Shown here: positions 1 to 9,064 of the stretch, one piece after another
Layout of the letters: the number at the start of each line of letters is the position of its first letter
How positions within the stretch are numbered: position 1 is the stretch's first letter
DNA from: JBCBKL01 sp963922565
Lineage (GTDB): Bacteria; Pseudomonadota; Alphaproteobacteria; Rhodobacterales; Rhodobacteraceae
Length of the DNA: 64,000 nt
Direction: 5' to 3'
Assembly: GCA_963922565.1 (NCBI GenBank)
Contig: CAWUIQ010000004.1
Coordinates: 1-64,000 of the forward strand
The notes under the pieces: generated by a model
What the model saw: only the letters and a program-made list of their open reading frames with translations
Told to the model about the DNA's origin: nothing
Databases searched by the model: none
Program-made: the position numbers and the translations under genes

Positions 1-415
1 AGTTTCGATCCCGGTATGTATCGAAGCCGTCGGAATTCCAGTCCTGTATGCCGATGTACCGAAAGCTTGCCGAAACACGTGGAAATGCCTGGAATGTGAG
101 AGATGTTCGGGTTTGCCCGCCGAAGTTCGACACTGAAACAGCCAGCTGACCATCTGGCAACGCATAGGCTGAAGGCGTGTCGATCAAACCCGGCGTGCCG
201 TAGAAGTTGAGCGTTGTCTCTGACGAGAATTCGAACGGAACTTCTGACTCATCCGACAACGCCACACCAGATGAAGCAAAGACCGCACTGCCCAAAATCG
301 CCGTGCGGACGCTGAAGCCTCTGGCATTGCTGGATCGCCGCACGTTGGTCCCCACTATTACCACGTTGTTCACGCGCTTAGACCATGCCTTGGGCATCAA
401 GATCAATCGGTGCAT
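1..415 (-). CDS. YjbH-domain outer-membrane exopolysaccharide protein (partial, C-terminus outside window)
   Basis: Open from an ATG at 415 down to the window edge with no stop; about 138 codons are visible. After a basic N-terminus there is a hydrophobic stretch ending ASSGVALS (signal peptide-like), then NFYGTPGLIDTPSA, SVSNFGGQTRTSL and SFRYIGIQDWN, which match the start of the YjbH/DUF940 family. These proteins are predicted outer-membrane components of exopolysaccharide systems such as YjbEFGH. It starts 26 nt after the stop of the FlaA1-type gene on the same strand, so it is probably the last visible gene of this EPS operon. No convincing ribosome site precedes either ATG (415 or 397), so the start is tentative. 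Confidence 0.72.
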   Translation of the reverse strand, partial: MHRLILMPKAWSKRVNNVVIVGTNVRRSSNARGFSVRTAILGSAVFASSGVALSDESEVPFEFSSETTLNFYGTPGLIDTPSAYALPDGQLAVSVSNFGGQTRTSLTFQAFPRVSASFRYIGIQDWNSDGFDTYRDRN

Positions 416-441
416 GGCTGTTGTGCTGCACGTTGCTGCAA

Positions 442-2409
442 TCAGGTGACAGGCGCAGCTTCTTCCGTCATCGGCTCGCCTTCTGCCATCGCGCTTCCGC
501 CGAAACCCTCGACCCAGCGCATCGCGACTTGGCGTGCCGCCTCTTCATCACCGTTGGCCAATGCCTGCCGCAACTTGCTGAGAGCCGAGGCGACCTCGAT
601 CTCGCTCAGCTTCGCCTCGTTGGCAAAAAAGATCTTGCGATGACCACTGCCGATCAAGGCGCCACTCAATGTCAGCTCTTCGGCCATTTTTTCGCCGGGG
701 CGCAGTCCGGTATACTCAATGGCTATGTCACCATCGGGGTTTTCGGCGTCACGCACTGTGTAGCCAGAGCTTTCGATGAGTTGCCGGGCCAGCTGATCGA
801 TATTGATCGGCTTACCCATATCAAGGACGAATACCTCGCCCCCCTTCGCCATTGCGCCGGCCTGAAGTACGAGGTTCACCGCTTCCTGGACCGTCATGAA
901 ATAGCGCCGCACATTGGGGTGCGTCACCGTCAATGGGCCGCCGCGCCTTAACTGATCCTGGAAGAGCGGGATGACCGAGCCTGATGAGCCCAGCACGTTG
1001 CCAAAGCGAACGATCGAATACTTTGGTGTCTCGGCAGTCGGTACGCGACTCGCAAGATCCTGAATGACCAACTCGGCAAGGCGTTTGGATGCGCCCATCA
1101 CATTGGTCGGCCGAACCGCCTTGTCGGACGAGATAAGAATGAAGCGCTCGACATTGGCGACATTGCCTTCGGCCGCCAGAATGTGCGTGCCAAGAACGTT
1201 GTTCGCCATTCCTGCAAGCGGGTTCGACTCGACAAGCGGCACGTGCTTGTAGGCCGCCGCGTGCAAGATCACGTCGACATCGTGGTCCGCCAGAACCTTC
1301 CGCACCTGCTGGGCATCGGTAACCGAGCCAAGGATCGGCACGACATTGATCTCGCCACCCTCGGCGGCCTGAAGGATCTCTGTGTTGATATTGTAGAGCG
1401 CGAGCTCACTGAGCTCGAACAGCACGAGCTTCTTAGGTCGAGACCTGATGACCTGACGGCAAAGTTCGGACCCGATTGAGCCGCCGGCGCCCGAAATCAG
1501 AACGGTTTTGCCGACATAGGCGTTGGACTGGGCGTCGAACTCGTCCGCCACCTCAGCCCGACCCAAAAACACATTTGGGTTGAGAGGTGTCAGTTTTTCG
1601 ACCAGTTCCTCTTTGCCGATCAACTGCGAGAATGACGGCAGGGCCTGAACCTCCAATCCCATCTTTTGCAGGCGGCGGGCGATTTGCGCCTGTTTGGGGT
1701 AGCTCAGCGAGGGCACCGCCAACAGCACCCTATCGATTTTCTTCGAGACAGCGATCTCCGGTACCCGCGCCGGGGTAAAGACCGGCAGTCTGGCCACCGT
1801 CATCCCGTGCAAGGCCGCGTTGTCATCGACAAACGCCACTGGATCAATCTGGTCGTGGTTCCGCAGGGCGGACACAAGCTGCATACCGGTCGATCCGGCG
1901 CCGTAGATCAGAACGCGCAAGCGGTTCGGCGCATTCCTATAAATTGCGGAAACGATCTGCAGCAGGATAATTCGGGACAAAACTGTGAACACGAACAGGC
2001 TGATGCCGAACACGATTTGCGTGCTCATCGCCACAGGGACCTTGGCAACGATCGTAAGGCTCGTCGATATTCCGGCGACCAAAAAGGCGTAAATCGCGGA
2101 TTGGCCAATCGCGGTTGCCTCATAGGTCTTGAGTTGGATCGCTGAGGCGCCCATGGAAACCGATACAGCTGCTGCGAGCAAGATGAGGTAGGGCAGGATC
2201 TCGAGAAACTGGCTCATGACCACTCGGGCGCCGATCGGGCTGATTTGAAGGCTTAGAGCGAAAAACAGGGCAACGGGTATCAAAAGCGAGTCGACCGCGA
2301 TCAGAACATATTGCTTCTGCGTTCGGCTTAGAGACTGTACTAACTTCAGCATTTTTGTTTTATTCTTGGCGGCTTGCACGGCTTGGCTCAGTGCCGATAC
2401 TTGCCCCAA
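442..2409 (-). CDS. Membrane-anchored nucleoside-diphosphate-sugar epimerase/dehydratase (FlaA1/CapD/WbpM type)
   Basis: 655 aa. Four hydrophobic segments (about residues 34-55, 70-90, 101-123 and 131-153) anchor the protein. A CoA-binding-like Rossmann domain (GAGSTG, 170-175) follows, then the catalytic SDR domain with GAGGSIGSE (307-315) and SSDKAVRPTNVMGASKR. This is the architecture of full-length polysaccharide-biosynthesis 4,6-dehydratases that act on UDP-HexNAc to supply deoxy-amino sugars for surface polysaccharide. Met20 is a possible alternative start. It is followed closely by the YjbH gene and preceded, after 144 bp, by a sugar-phosphate transferase. Family assignment is strong; the exact sugar product cannot be read from sequence. 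Confidence 0.9.
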   Translation of the reverse strand: MGQVSALSQAVQAAKNKTKMLKLVQSLSRTQKQYVLIAVDSLLIPVALFFALSLQISPIGARVVMSQFLEILPYLILLAAAVSVSMGASAIQLKTYEATAIGQSAIYAFLVAGISTSLTIVAKVPVAMSTQIVFGISLFVFTVLSRIILLQIVSAIYRNAPNRLRVLIYGAGSTGMQLVSALRNHDQIDPVAFVDDNAALHGMTVARLPVFTPARVPEIAVSKKIDRVLLAVPSLSYPKQAQIARRLQKMGLEVQALPSFSQLIGKEELVEKLTPLNPNVFLGRAEVADEFDAQSNAYVGKTVLISGAGGSIGSELCRQVIRSRPKKLVLFELSELALYNINTEILQAAEGGEINVVPILGSVTDAQQVRKVLADHDVDVILHAAAYKHVPLVESNPLAGMANNVLGTHILAAEGNVANVERFILISSDKAVRPTNVMGASKRLAELVIQDLASRVPTAETPKYSIVRFGNVLGSSGSVIPLFQDQLRRGGPLTVTHPNVRRYFMTVQEAVNLVLQAGAMAKGGEVFVLDMGKPINIDQLARQLIESSGYTVRDAENPDGDIAIEYTGLRPGEKMAEELTLSGALIGSGHRKIFFANEAKLSEIEVASALSKLRQALANGDEEAARQVAMRWVEGFGGSAMAEGEPMTEEAAPVT

Positions 2410-2553
2410 CCTATCCCCGTTTCCCAGCCGAAAAGCGTCTGACCGGAACGCTTCGACTTATATTGATGCGGACCCACTCGGTCTGCTTTTATGGTAGGCA
2501 GATTGATAACCTAAGCGCGAAAAAACGGAAGGGTGTTGCCGTCGCAGATGTGT

Positions 2554-3177
2554 TCATTGGCGTCTTTTTGCCCGGCGAAACAGCGTACCAATCGTTTCAA
2601 ATGCCAATAAAAAGTCAAAGCACAACGTATGGTTACGTTGATAAAGCAGATCGAGTTTGGCTTTTCGGGGTATGCAGCGACGCGTGTATACGGCATCGGT
2701 TTCTTCGGGACTGTTGCAGCCAGACAGCACTTTTTCCTCGAAGCGGTGCAGCCTTAGCGACGCGAGACCAGTAACACCCGGCCGCGATCTTAGCACCCGC
2801 GCATAGAGTTCCGGAAACCGATCCACATATTGCCGTAGTGGAGGCCGCGGTCCCACAAAGCTCAGATCGCCTCTGATGATGTTCCAGAGCTGTGGCAGTT
2901 CATCGAGGCGGGTGGCGCGCAAGAAGGCGCCGAACTTTGTGATACGCTTGTCCTTGTCACCACCAGAAACGCCTGAATCGTCTTCCGCGATCCGCATGGT
3001 CCTGAATTTCCACATCTGGAACGCTTCGCTTTCCGTCTTCATGCGCTCTGAAACGTACAGGATCGGACGGCCCTGACTAAGCCATGCGGCGATCGCGATG
3101 CCGATTATCAACGGCCAAAGCAAACATATCAGCAGAGCCGCAAAAAACAGATCCAGTGCGCGCTTGGCGGGGGTCAT
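2554..3177 (-). CDS. Undecaprenyl-phosphate sugar-phosphate transferase (bacterial sugar transferase, WcaJ C-terminal type)
   Basis: 207 aa. One hydrophobic segment (about residues 12-32) precedes the conserved cytosolic catalytic domain with WKFRTM, TRLDELPQLWN, GDLSFVGPRP and SRPGVTGLASL. These motifs define the polyisoprenyl-phosphate hexose-1-phosphate transferase family, which loads the first sugar on the lipid carrier. This is the short form lacking the multi-span N-terminus. The start is set at 3177 because its ATG overlaps the stop of the upstream epimerase gene (ATGA), which indicates translational coupling. It is likely the initiating enzyme of the EPS encoded here. Confidence 0.9.
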   Translation of the reverse strand: MTPAKRALDLFFAALLICLLWPLIIGIAIAAWLSQGRPILYVSERMKTESEAFQMWKFRTMRIAEDDSGVSGGDKDKRITKFGAFLRATRLDELPQLWNIIRGDLSFVGPRPPLRQYVDRFPELYARVLRSRPGVTGLASLRLHRFEEKVLSGCNSPEETDAVYTRRCIPRKAKLDLLYQRNHTLCFDFLLAFETIGTLFRRAKRRQ

Positions 3178-3941
3178 GCTGGCGTCACCGCGCGCCGCCA
3201 TTGGCGCACTATCTCTTCAGCTGAGCTTTCTTGCGCTTCGAATGTGACAAGTGAGGCGAGGCGCTCTGTGCAAAGCTCGACACGAGCGATCGTCCGATCA
3301 TTGGCAGGTCGCCGGTCCCAACTCAGGCCCGCTGCGTCAAGAAGCGCACCCATTTCAACCGATCCCGGAGCCGTCAGGTTAAGCGTCTTGGGCAGATTAG
3401 CGCGCTCAAAGAGTGTGCCAAGGCAGCGCGCCATCGTGAATGGCCCGATGTAGCTGCGTCTGGGCGTCGAACCGTCGGCGAACGAATCGATTGTCATCCC
3501 CGATCGCCAGCTGCCCAGAATGGCGTCTGCGCCTGCTACGTTTCCGATCCGCAAGCATGTGTTTGGATGCTCATGCTCTGCCGCCATGACCTCCATGTCA
3601 TACTTGGACTTGCCATAGTCCGACACTGGTCGTACCGCGGCTGCTTCGCCGAAATCGGGGCCCGTGCCGTAGACAGCAGCACTCGAGGCCAGAAAGACAC
3701 GGCCTGATCCGACGGCTTTGGCCATGTCGAGTGTCTGCTTGGCCAAGCTGACATTCAGGGTCAGATCGCCGGAGCCGGGGACGACACCGGCAAAGCACAA
3801 GACATGTTCGGCGCCGTCCAGCATATGATGGCCACCGGGCTCGAAAGCCTCACGCCCCAACCAGCGCGCTCCGCCCGACCCCCAAACAGCCCGCAGCAGG
3901 CGGCCCAGCCGCCCGGTGCACCCCAGCACCGCGACCGTCAT
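3174..3941 (-). CDS. NAD(P)-dependent sugar epimerase/dehydratase (extended SDR)
   Basis: 255 aa. An N-terminal nucleotide-binding motif (VLGCTGRLG, residues 5-13), a Ser-rich ASSAAVYG segment and a YGKSK catalytic pair identify an extended short-chain dehydrogenase/reductase of the NAD-dependent epimerase family. It is shorter than typical GalE-like enzymes (about 320 aa). It overlaps the genes on both sides by 4 bp (3174-3177 and 3938-3941), so it belongs to the EPS operon. The substrate is presumably a nucleotide sugar or lipid-linked sugar; this is inferred from context only. Confidence 0.8.
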   Translation of the reverse strand: MTVAVLGCTGRLGRLLRAVWGSGGARWLGREAFEPGGHHMLDGAEHVLCFAGVVPGSGDLTLNVSLAKQTLDMAKAVGSGRVFLASSAAVYGTGPDFGEAAAVRPVSDYGKSKYDMEVMAAEHEHPNTCLRIGNVAGADAILGSWRSGMTIDSFADGSTPRRSYIGPFTMARCLGTLFERANLPKTLNLTAPGSVEMGALLDAAGLSWDRRPANDRTIARVELCTERLASLVTFEAQESSAEEIVRQWRRAVTPA

Positions 3942-5185
3942 GGCATTTCAATGCGCTTGTCTGCCGGGACCAGCGCATTGATCTGTCGAATGTGTTCGGG
4001 CAGGCAAACGGTCAGGAAGTCGTAATGTTCCACCACGTGGCGCCGCGCGGCCTTTCCCAGATGTTGATGACCTTGCGGATCGCTCAGCACGCCACAGACA
4101 CCTTTGGCAATCGCCTCGGGATCGAAGAAGTCGACCAGGATGCCGGTTTCACCGTGCCTCATGGCCTCTCGAACCGGTGGCACGTCGCTGGCCACAATCG
4201 TCGCTTCCATCGCCATGGCCTCAAGGAAAGACCATGATAGAACGAATGGCATGGTCAGGTAGATATGGCAGCGAGACAGCTGAATGATCCGGCAGTAATC
4301 GGAGAATGGGACCTGCCCAACAAAGTGCAGGTGGTCCCAATCGATCATGTGACCGACCTCTTTCTCCATCTGTCCCCGCAGACCACCCTCGTGCTTGTTC
4401 TTGCCGCCATATGATGTGTCGTTGCCGCCGATGACGATGATCCGCGCATCGGGGCGCGCCCGCTGGATATGGGGAACCGCCCGCATGAATTGATGGTAGC
4501 CGCGCGTGGTTTCCAGATTGCGGGCCATGTAGGTGACGACTTCGTCCTCTCGTGTCAGCGGACGGTCCAGCCGGCCAAGGTTCAGATCAACCTCGGGGTC
4601 GGGTCCAAGCTTGTCGGTTCGGATGCCATCGTGACACACATAGATCTTGTCGTGAAAGCTTTTGGGAAAGCGATCGCGTTGCCAGCGCGTGGGCGCATGA
4701 CCCCGATCAACCACCTCGATATTGACCAGCGGAACAGCGTTGTGGGCCTGCATGATAAAGGGTGCGTGATCCGATACCGGGCTTTCAGGATCAAAGCCGA
4801 CCGGGCCGCCGTTGACGCTGTAATAGTATTCAAAGAAACCAATAATGGGCACATCGGGATAGATCTGCTTCATAAAGGTCAGTTCGCCCCAACCAACGTG
4901 TCCGATTATGATGTCCGGGATGAAGGACTTGTCCTTGAGGCTCCGCGCAGCCATCGCTGCACCAAACCCGTTTCCGGTGGCGTTTTCCCAGGTTTTTGAC
5001 AGCCCATAACCGTCTTCTTTCGCGGCATGATGCGTCTTGTAGATAGCGGTTTCCACACCGTCGAATTTTGGTGGGTTCTGGCGCTGAGTCAGAAAGACGA
5101 TCTTGTTGGACGGGTCCATCGCCAGCCATTGGATCAGCTCACGGTATTGCCCCGGCATGTTCTGATGGACGAAGAGAAAGTTCAT
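3938..5185 (-). CDS. Glycosyltransferase family 4 protein
   Basis: 415 aa starting MNFLFVHQNMPGQYREL. An in-frame upstream extension to 5293 has no family-like sequence and was not used. The C-terminal half carries a GT-B fold donor-site signature, SFLEAMAMEATIVASDVPPV, followed by GETGILVDFFDPEAIA, typical of GT4 retaining glycosyltransferases. It is probably cytosolic or peripheral and builds the repeat unit on the lipid carrier. Its stop overlaps the epimerase start (ATGA). It is the first gene of the visible EPS operon; donor and acceptor sugars are unknown. Confidence 0.87.
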   Translation of the reverse strand: MNFLFVHQNMPGQYRELIQWLAMDPSNKIVFLTQRQNPPKFDGVETAIYKTHHAAKEDGYGLSKTWENATGNGFGAAMAARSLKDKSFIPDIIIGHVGWGELTFMKQIYPDVPIIGFFEYYYSVNGGPVGFDPESPVSDHAPFIMQAHNAVPLVNIEVVDRGHAPTRWQRDRFPKSFHDKIYVCHDGIRTDKLGPDPEVDLNLGRLDRPLTREDEVVTYMARNLETTRGYHQFMRAVPHIQRARPDARIIVIGGNDTSYGGKNKHEGGLRGQMEKEVGHMIDWDHLHFVGQVPFSDYCRIIQLSRCHIYLTMPFVLSWSFLEAMAMEATIVASDVPPVREAMRHGETGILVDFFDPEAIAKGVCGVLSDPQGHQHLGKAARRHVVEHYDFLTVCLPEHIRQINALVPADKRIEMP

Positions 5186-5261
5186 TCGGTGCCCGTTCTC
5201 ACTTCGAACCGGGATAGCGTGAGCAAGGCCCCGGCGCAATTCGGCCTGCCATGATCTGCCA

Positions 5262-6140
5262 CTATGCCCGTGCCGGTTTGGTTTGCTTTGCAAGCTGCAC
5301 GGCGAGGATACCGACAGTTATGATCACAACGCCGACCATATCCGTGACCCCAAGCGCTTCGCCAAGGATCAAGGATGCGATCAACACGCCGAAGAACGGT
5401 GTCAGAAAATGAAAGGTCGCTGCCTTTGTGGCGCCGATCCGTTGGACCAGCGCAAACCAGATCCAGGTGGCGATCAGCCCGGGAAACAGCGTTGTATAAA
5501 CAAAAGCGGCCAGGAGTTCGGGCTTTGGATCGACCCGAACCTGTTCGGTCAGTGCAGCCACGACGGCCAAAATCGCGCTGCCGACCAGCATCTGCAGCCC
5601 CACAACCATCAAAAGATTGCCGCCTGACGACGCGCCACGAACCGAAAGCGTTGCCAAAGCAAGCGCGACCGATGCGATAACGCAAAGAAGGACACCGTAG
5701 GGATCGACGCCGGCCTCGAGCCGTCCGGCCATAATTAGGATCACGCCGCCAAATCCCAACATCAGCCCCGCGATACCAAGTGGTGGCAAGCGCTCCTGCA
5801 GGGCCAGCCAGCCGGCGAGAGCAACCATCAGCGGCATGGACGATGCGATGATCGAGGCTAGCGAAGCCTCGACTGTCTGCATGGCGACGAAGTTTAGCCC
5901 CAGATAAATGGCGTTCTGACAGATGCCGAAAATGATCGTGGCACGCCATTGGCTCGGCGTCAGCTTCCAGCTTTGACCCATCCAGCGCGCAACCGCGATG
6001 CCAATCAGGCCCGAAAGAAGAAACCGAAGTGCCAAGGACGCCAATGGCGAAGCGTCCGCGACGATGATGCGGGCCGATGTGAAGGCGGACGACCAGATGA
6101 GAGCAAAGGCAAGCCCAAGACCAAGTGCGCGTAGATCCAT
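5262..6140 (-). CDS. DMT-superfamily transporter (EamA domains)
   Basis: 292 aa, almost entirely hydrophobic, with about ten predicted transmembrane helices arranged as two EamA repeats (residues about 5-135 and 145-280). ALIWSSAFTSARI near the N-terminus and the inner repeat GLIATWIWFALVQRIGA are typical of drug/metabolite exporters of the 10-TMS family. A GGAGGGAG Shine-Dalgarno lies about 10 nt before the ATG. It lies 76 bp from the glycosyltransferase start, so it may not belong to the EPS operon. Substrate unknown. Confidence 0.87.
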   Translation of the reverse strand: MDLRALGLGLAFALIWSSAFTSARIIVADASPLASLALRFLLSGLIGIAVARWMGQSWKLTPSQWRATIIFGICQNAIYLGLNFVAMQTVEASLASIIASSMPLMVALAGWLALQERLPPLGIAGLMLGFGGVILIMAGRLEAGVDPYGVLLCVIASVALALATLSVRGASSGGNLLMVVGLQMLVGSAILAVVAALTEQVRVDPKPELLAAFVYTTLFPGLIATWIWFALVQRIGATKAATFHFLTPFFGVLIASLILGEALGVTDMVGVVIITVGILAVQLAKQTKPARA

Positions 6141-6199
6141 TGATGCCGCTCCCTCCGCCCGGGCGACACTTTCCCAAATGCGGGGTCAGCGCAACCCGC

Positions 6200-7342
6200 C
6201 TAGCGCGGCATCGGATTGCTCGCGGTGTTGTAGGCGGCCCAATCGGTGATTTCCGGATAATAGCGTTCGCGCCACTTCTGCACCCGCTGGTTCATGACCC
6301 GTTTCCAAAGCGACGGGATCATCGCGGCAATGGTCATGACGGGATAGCCGTAGGGCAGCTGCGGGGCATCGGAATCGGTGTAGTTTTGAAGCACCGGAAA
6401 CCGGCGATCGGGTTTGTAGTGGTGGTCGGAATGTCGCTGCAAATTGATGAGCAGCCAGTTCGAGGCACGGTGGGCGGCGTTCCACGAATGTTTGGGCTGC
6501 ACATGCTCGTACTTGCCCTCGCCCAGATGTTTGCGGGTCAGCCCGTAATGTTCGATGTAGTTTACCAGCTCAAGCTGCCAGATCGCGACCGAGGCCTGTA
6601 GCACGAAGAGACCCAGACCCGACCAACCCCCAAGAAGCACGGCCAGTAAAAGCATGCCGCCCTGCAGCCAGGCATAGCGCCAAAACGGGTTTGAATTGTG
6701 CGTCCAAGGCAGGTTTTTGCGCGCCAACATGGCCTTTTCGGCATTGAAGGCGGATAAAAGGCATTGTCGCAACACCCTTGGATAAAAGCGGTAAAAGCTC
6801 TCGCCAAGACGCGCGGTGACCGGGTCGCGCGGAGTGGCGACGTATCTGTGGTGCACCAGCAGATGTTCGGAGCGAAAGTGCGAGTAGAGCACCATGGCCA
6901 AAAGAATATCGGCCATCCAGCGCTCGACCTTGTCTTTTTGATGCATCAACTCGTGGCTGTAATTGATGCCAACGGTGCCGGTGATCACGCCAACTCCGAA
7001 AAACAGAACGAGCTTTTCAAGCGTATTCAGATGATCGGCAGGGGCCACATATGCGATCAGCCCGAAAAGCGTCAGAAATTGCGCTGGCACCCATGCGAGG
7101 GTGATCACGCGGTACCAGAACAGATCATCATCTGTCGTTTCCAGATCCGCATTTTCGGTGTTCAATCCGACAGCGAGGTCTAGCAGCGAGAACAGGTACC
7201 ACGTCACGATCGGCAACAGGACTACCGTCCATCCGCCGTAGATCGCACCGATCCAGGCCAGCGGGATCAGCAATAGCGACATCCAGAACGGCAGCGCGTT
7301 CTTGAATTTGGCGACCTCTGCGGGGGCCAGGATCATTGCCAT
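6200..7342 (-). CDS. alkB: AlkB-type integral-membrane alkane 1-monooxygenase
   Basis: 380 aa. Hydrophobic helices are interspersed with the histidine boxes of the membrane di-iron hydroxylases: HELMH (130-134), HFRSEHLLVHH (155-165), NYIEHYG (about 275) and LQRHSDHH (about 313-320). The last is the AlkB signature box. These enzymes hydroxylate the terminal carbon of n-alkanes using O2 and electrons from rubredoxin. No rubredoxin or rubredoxin reductase gene is adjacent, so electrons must come from elsewhere, or the substrate may be another alkyl chain. The start could also be Met3. Confidence 0.88.
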   Translation of the reverse strand: MAMILAPAEVAKFKNALPFWMSLLLIPLAWIGAIYGGWTVVLLPIVTWYLFSLLDLAVGLNTENADLETTDDDLFWYRVITLAWVPAQFLTLFGLIAYVAPADHLNTLEKLVLFFGVGVITGTVGINYSHELMHQKDKVERWMADILLAMVLYSHFRSEHLLVHHRYVATPRDPVTARLGESFYRFYPRVLRQCLLSAFNAEKAMLARKNLPWTHNSNPFWRYAWLQGGMLLLAVLLGGWSGLGLFVLQASVAIWQLELVNYIEHYGLTRKHLGEGKYEHVQPKHSWNAAHRASNWLLINLQRHSDHHYKPDRRFPVLQNYTDSDAPQLPYGYPVMTIAAMIPSLWKRVMNQRVQKWRERYYPEITDWAAYNTASNPMPR

Positions 7343-7387
7343 CTTGTCCTCGTTTCTGCGCGCGACCCGAGCTTAGACGTCGAAAAG

Positions 7388-7418
7388 GTAAAAACAATCT
7401 CTGACGTTACGCAACGTC
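7388..7418 (-). terminator. Possible terminator at the 3' end of mutY
   Basis: On the minus strand GACGTT-GCGT-AACGTC forms a perfect 6-bp hairpin (7403-7418) spanning the mutY stop codon. A TTGTTTTTACC tract follows 6 nt after the stem. The T-run is offset from the stem, so strength is doubtful. Confidence 0.4.
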
Positions 7419-8462
7419 GCGGGCCAGATCGAAGGCCTTGCGCATGACGGTTGGCAGGTCCGAGGGGCGGAAATTGCCCTGTTCTACAAAGCGGCCCCGT
7501 GCAGGCTCGACCGTTTGATCGACCTGCGCCGTGACGACATCCAGCAGCAGGTGAAAGTGGGTGAAGGTATGCCTCACCTGACCGGCCACCAAATGCCAAT
7601 CTGCCAAAATTGGCGGGTCACCGACTGGCCGGCTGTGATCCGCTGACACCCAGTCAGAACCGGGCCAGCCCAGCATGCCACCCAAAAGACCGCTTTCCGG
7701 ACGGGTTTCCAGCAACCACGCCCCATCCGCCCGTTGCGCCAGATAGACGGTGCCGTGGCGCACCGGCTTGGCCTTTTTCGGTGCCTTTCTGGGCAGTTGC
7801 GCAGCAGTGCCGGCCTTGTGCGCCTTGCACGGCTCCCGCAATGGGCAGATCCCGCAAGCCGGGGACTTCGGCGTGCAAATCGTGGCGCCCAGATCCATTA
7901 CCGCCTGCGCGTAATCGCCGGGGCGGATTGTTGGCGTCAGGCTGGTGGCCAGATCGGTCAATATCGGCTTGGCTTTGGGCAGCGGCGTGTGCTGATCAAA
8001 GAGCCGAGCCATCACCCGTTCGACATTTCCGTCGACCACGGTCTCGGGCAGGTCAAAGGCGATGGCCGACAGAGCCGCGGCTGTATAACGACCGATCCCA
8101 GGCAACTTCAGCAATGCATCGTGATCGACCGGAAAAACGCCGTCATGATCACTGGCAATGACCCGCGCGCATTTCAGCAGGTTCCGGGCGCGGGCGTAAT
8201 AACCCAGACCGGCCCATTCCCCCATCACAGCCGCATCTTCCGCCGCTGCCAGATGATTTACCGTCGGCCAGAGTGCGACGAACCGCTCAAAGTACGGTTT
8301 GACGGCGGTGACTGTTGTCTGCTGCAACATGATCTCGCTCAGCCAAACATGATAGGGATCGGGCCGCACGCCTGCCTTCTTGTCGGCGGGGCCGACCCGC
8401 CACGGCATCTGGCGCGCATGCACGTCATACCAATCCAACAGTTCCGCGCTGAGATCACGCAA
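7407..8462 (-). CDS. mutY: A/G-specific adenine glycosylase MutY
   Basis: 351 aa. The helix-hairpin-helix LPGIGRYTAAAL followed by the conserved catalytic Asp in VVDGNVERV, and the [4Fe-4S] cluster cysteines spaced C-x6-C-x2-C-x5-C in CTPKSPACGICPLREPC, are diagnostic. A C-terminal NUDIX-like domain (about residues 230-350) recognises 8-oxoG. The enzyme removes adenine mispaired with 8-oxoguanine. It is divergent from dciA, with about 90 bp between the starts. Confidence 0.95.
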   Translation of the reverse strand: MRDLSAELLDWYDVHARQMPWRVGPADKKAGVRPDPYHVWLSEIMLQQTTVTAVKPYFERFVALWPTVNHLAAAEDAAVMGEWAGLGYYARARNLLKCARVIASDHDGVFPVDHDALLKLPGIGRYTAAALSAIAFDLPETVVDGNVERVMARLFDQHTPLPKAKPILTDLATSLTPTIRPGDYAQAVMDLGATICTPKSPACGICPLREPCKAHKAGTAAQLPRKAPKKAKPVRHGTVYLAQRADGAWLLETRPESGLLGGMLGWPGSDWVSADHSRPVGDPPILADWHLVAGQVRHTFTHFHLLLDVVTAQVDQTVEPARGRFVEQGNFRPSDLPTVMRKAFDLARDVA

Positions 8463-8553
8463 GATTTATGCCCCCTGCCTGACGGTTTCTCTGGTGGCTT
8501 CGACCGTCATCGCTATGCTTAAGATTACGCTAACGAACAAGATAACGGTGAGG

Positions 8554-9060
8554 ATGCGCAGCGCCACCACAAAAGGTTTCGCCAGAACGTCCAGCTTGCT
8601 GACGGGCCGGATCAGACGGGCGAGCGAGGCGCGTGGGTTTGCCGAAAGCCGTTTGCTGACACGGTGGATCGAGATCGTGGGCGAAGAGATCGCCGCGACC
8701 GCACGCCCGGTTGAGGTCAGCTATAGTCGGGGCGGCATGGGTGCCGTTCTGACGGTGCTGACGACTGGGTCCATGGCTCCGATGTTGGAAATGCAAAAGG
8801 AACAGATCCGCGCAAAGGTGAATGGTGTTTATGGATACAACGCCATTTCCCGCATCCGCATTACCCAGACCGCTCCGACCGGCTTTGCCGAGGGGCAGGT
8901 CGAATTCACACCCGCCAAGACGTCGAAGGCGCCCGCCTTGCCGCCCGAGGCTAAAGCCGCGGCAACGCAGCATGCAGCACCGATCGAGGATGAAAAACTG
9001 CGCGTTGCTTTAGAGCGACTAGGGGCCCATATCATCGCAAAAGACAAATCAAGGACATGA
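8554..9060 (+). CDS. dciA: DciA family (DUF721) replication protein
   Basis: 168 aa from the ATG at 8554. RSATTKGFARTSSLL, then RGFAESRLLTRWIEIVGEEIA, is the DUF721 core, followed by a variable Ala-rich tail. DUF721/DciA proteins are the ancestral loaders of the replicative helicase DnaB in bacteria lacking DnaC. Longer in-frame starts (to 8380) overlap mutY on the other strand and carry no family sequence, so they were rejected. It is followed after 4 bp by a DsbA-like gene, a common alphaproteobacterial pairing. Confidence 0.85.
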   Translation: MRSATTKGFARTSSLLTGRIRRASEARGFAESRLLTRWIEIVGEEIAATARPVEVSYSRGGMGAVLTVLTTGSMAPMLEMQKEQIRAKVNGVYGYNAISRIRITQTAPTGFAEGQVEFTPAKTSKAPALPPEAKAAATQHAAPIEDEKLRVALERLGAHIIAKDKSRT

Positions 9061-9064
9061 TCCC

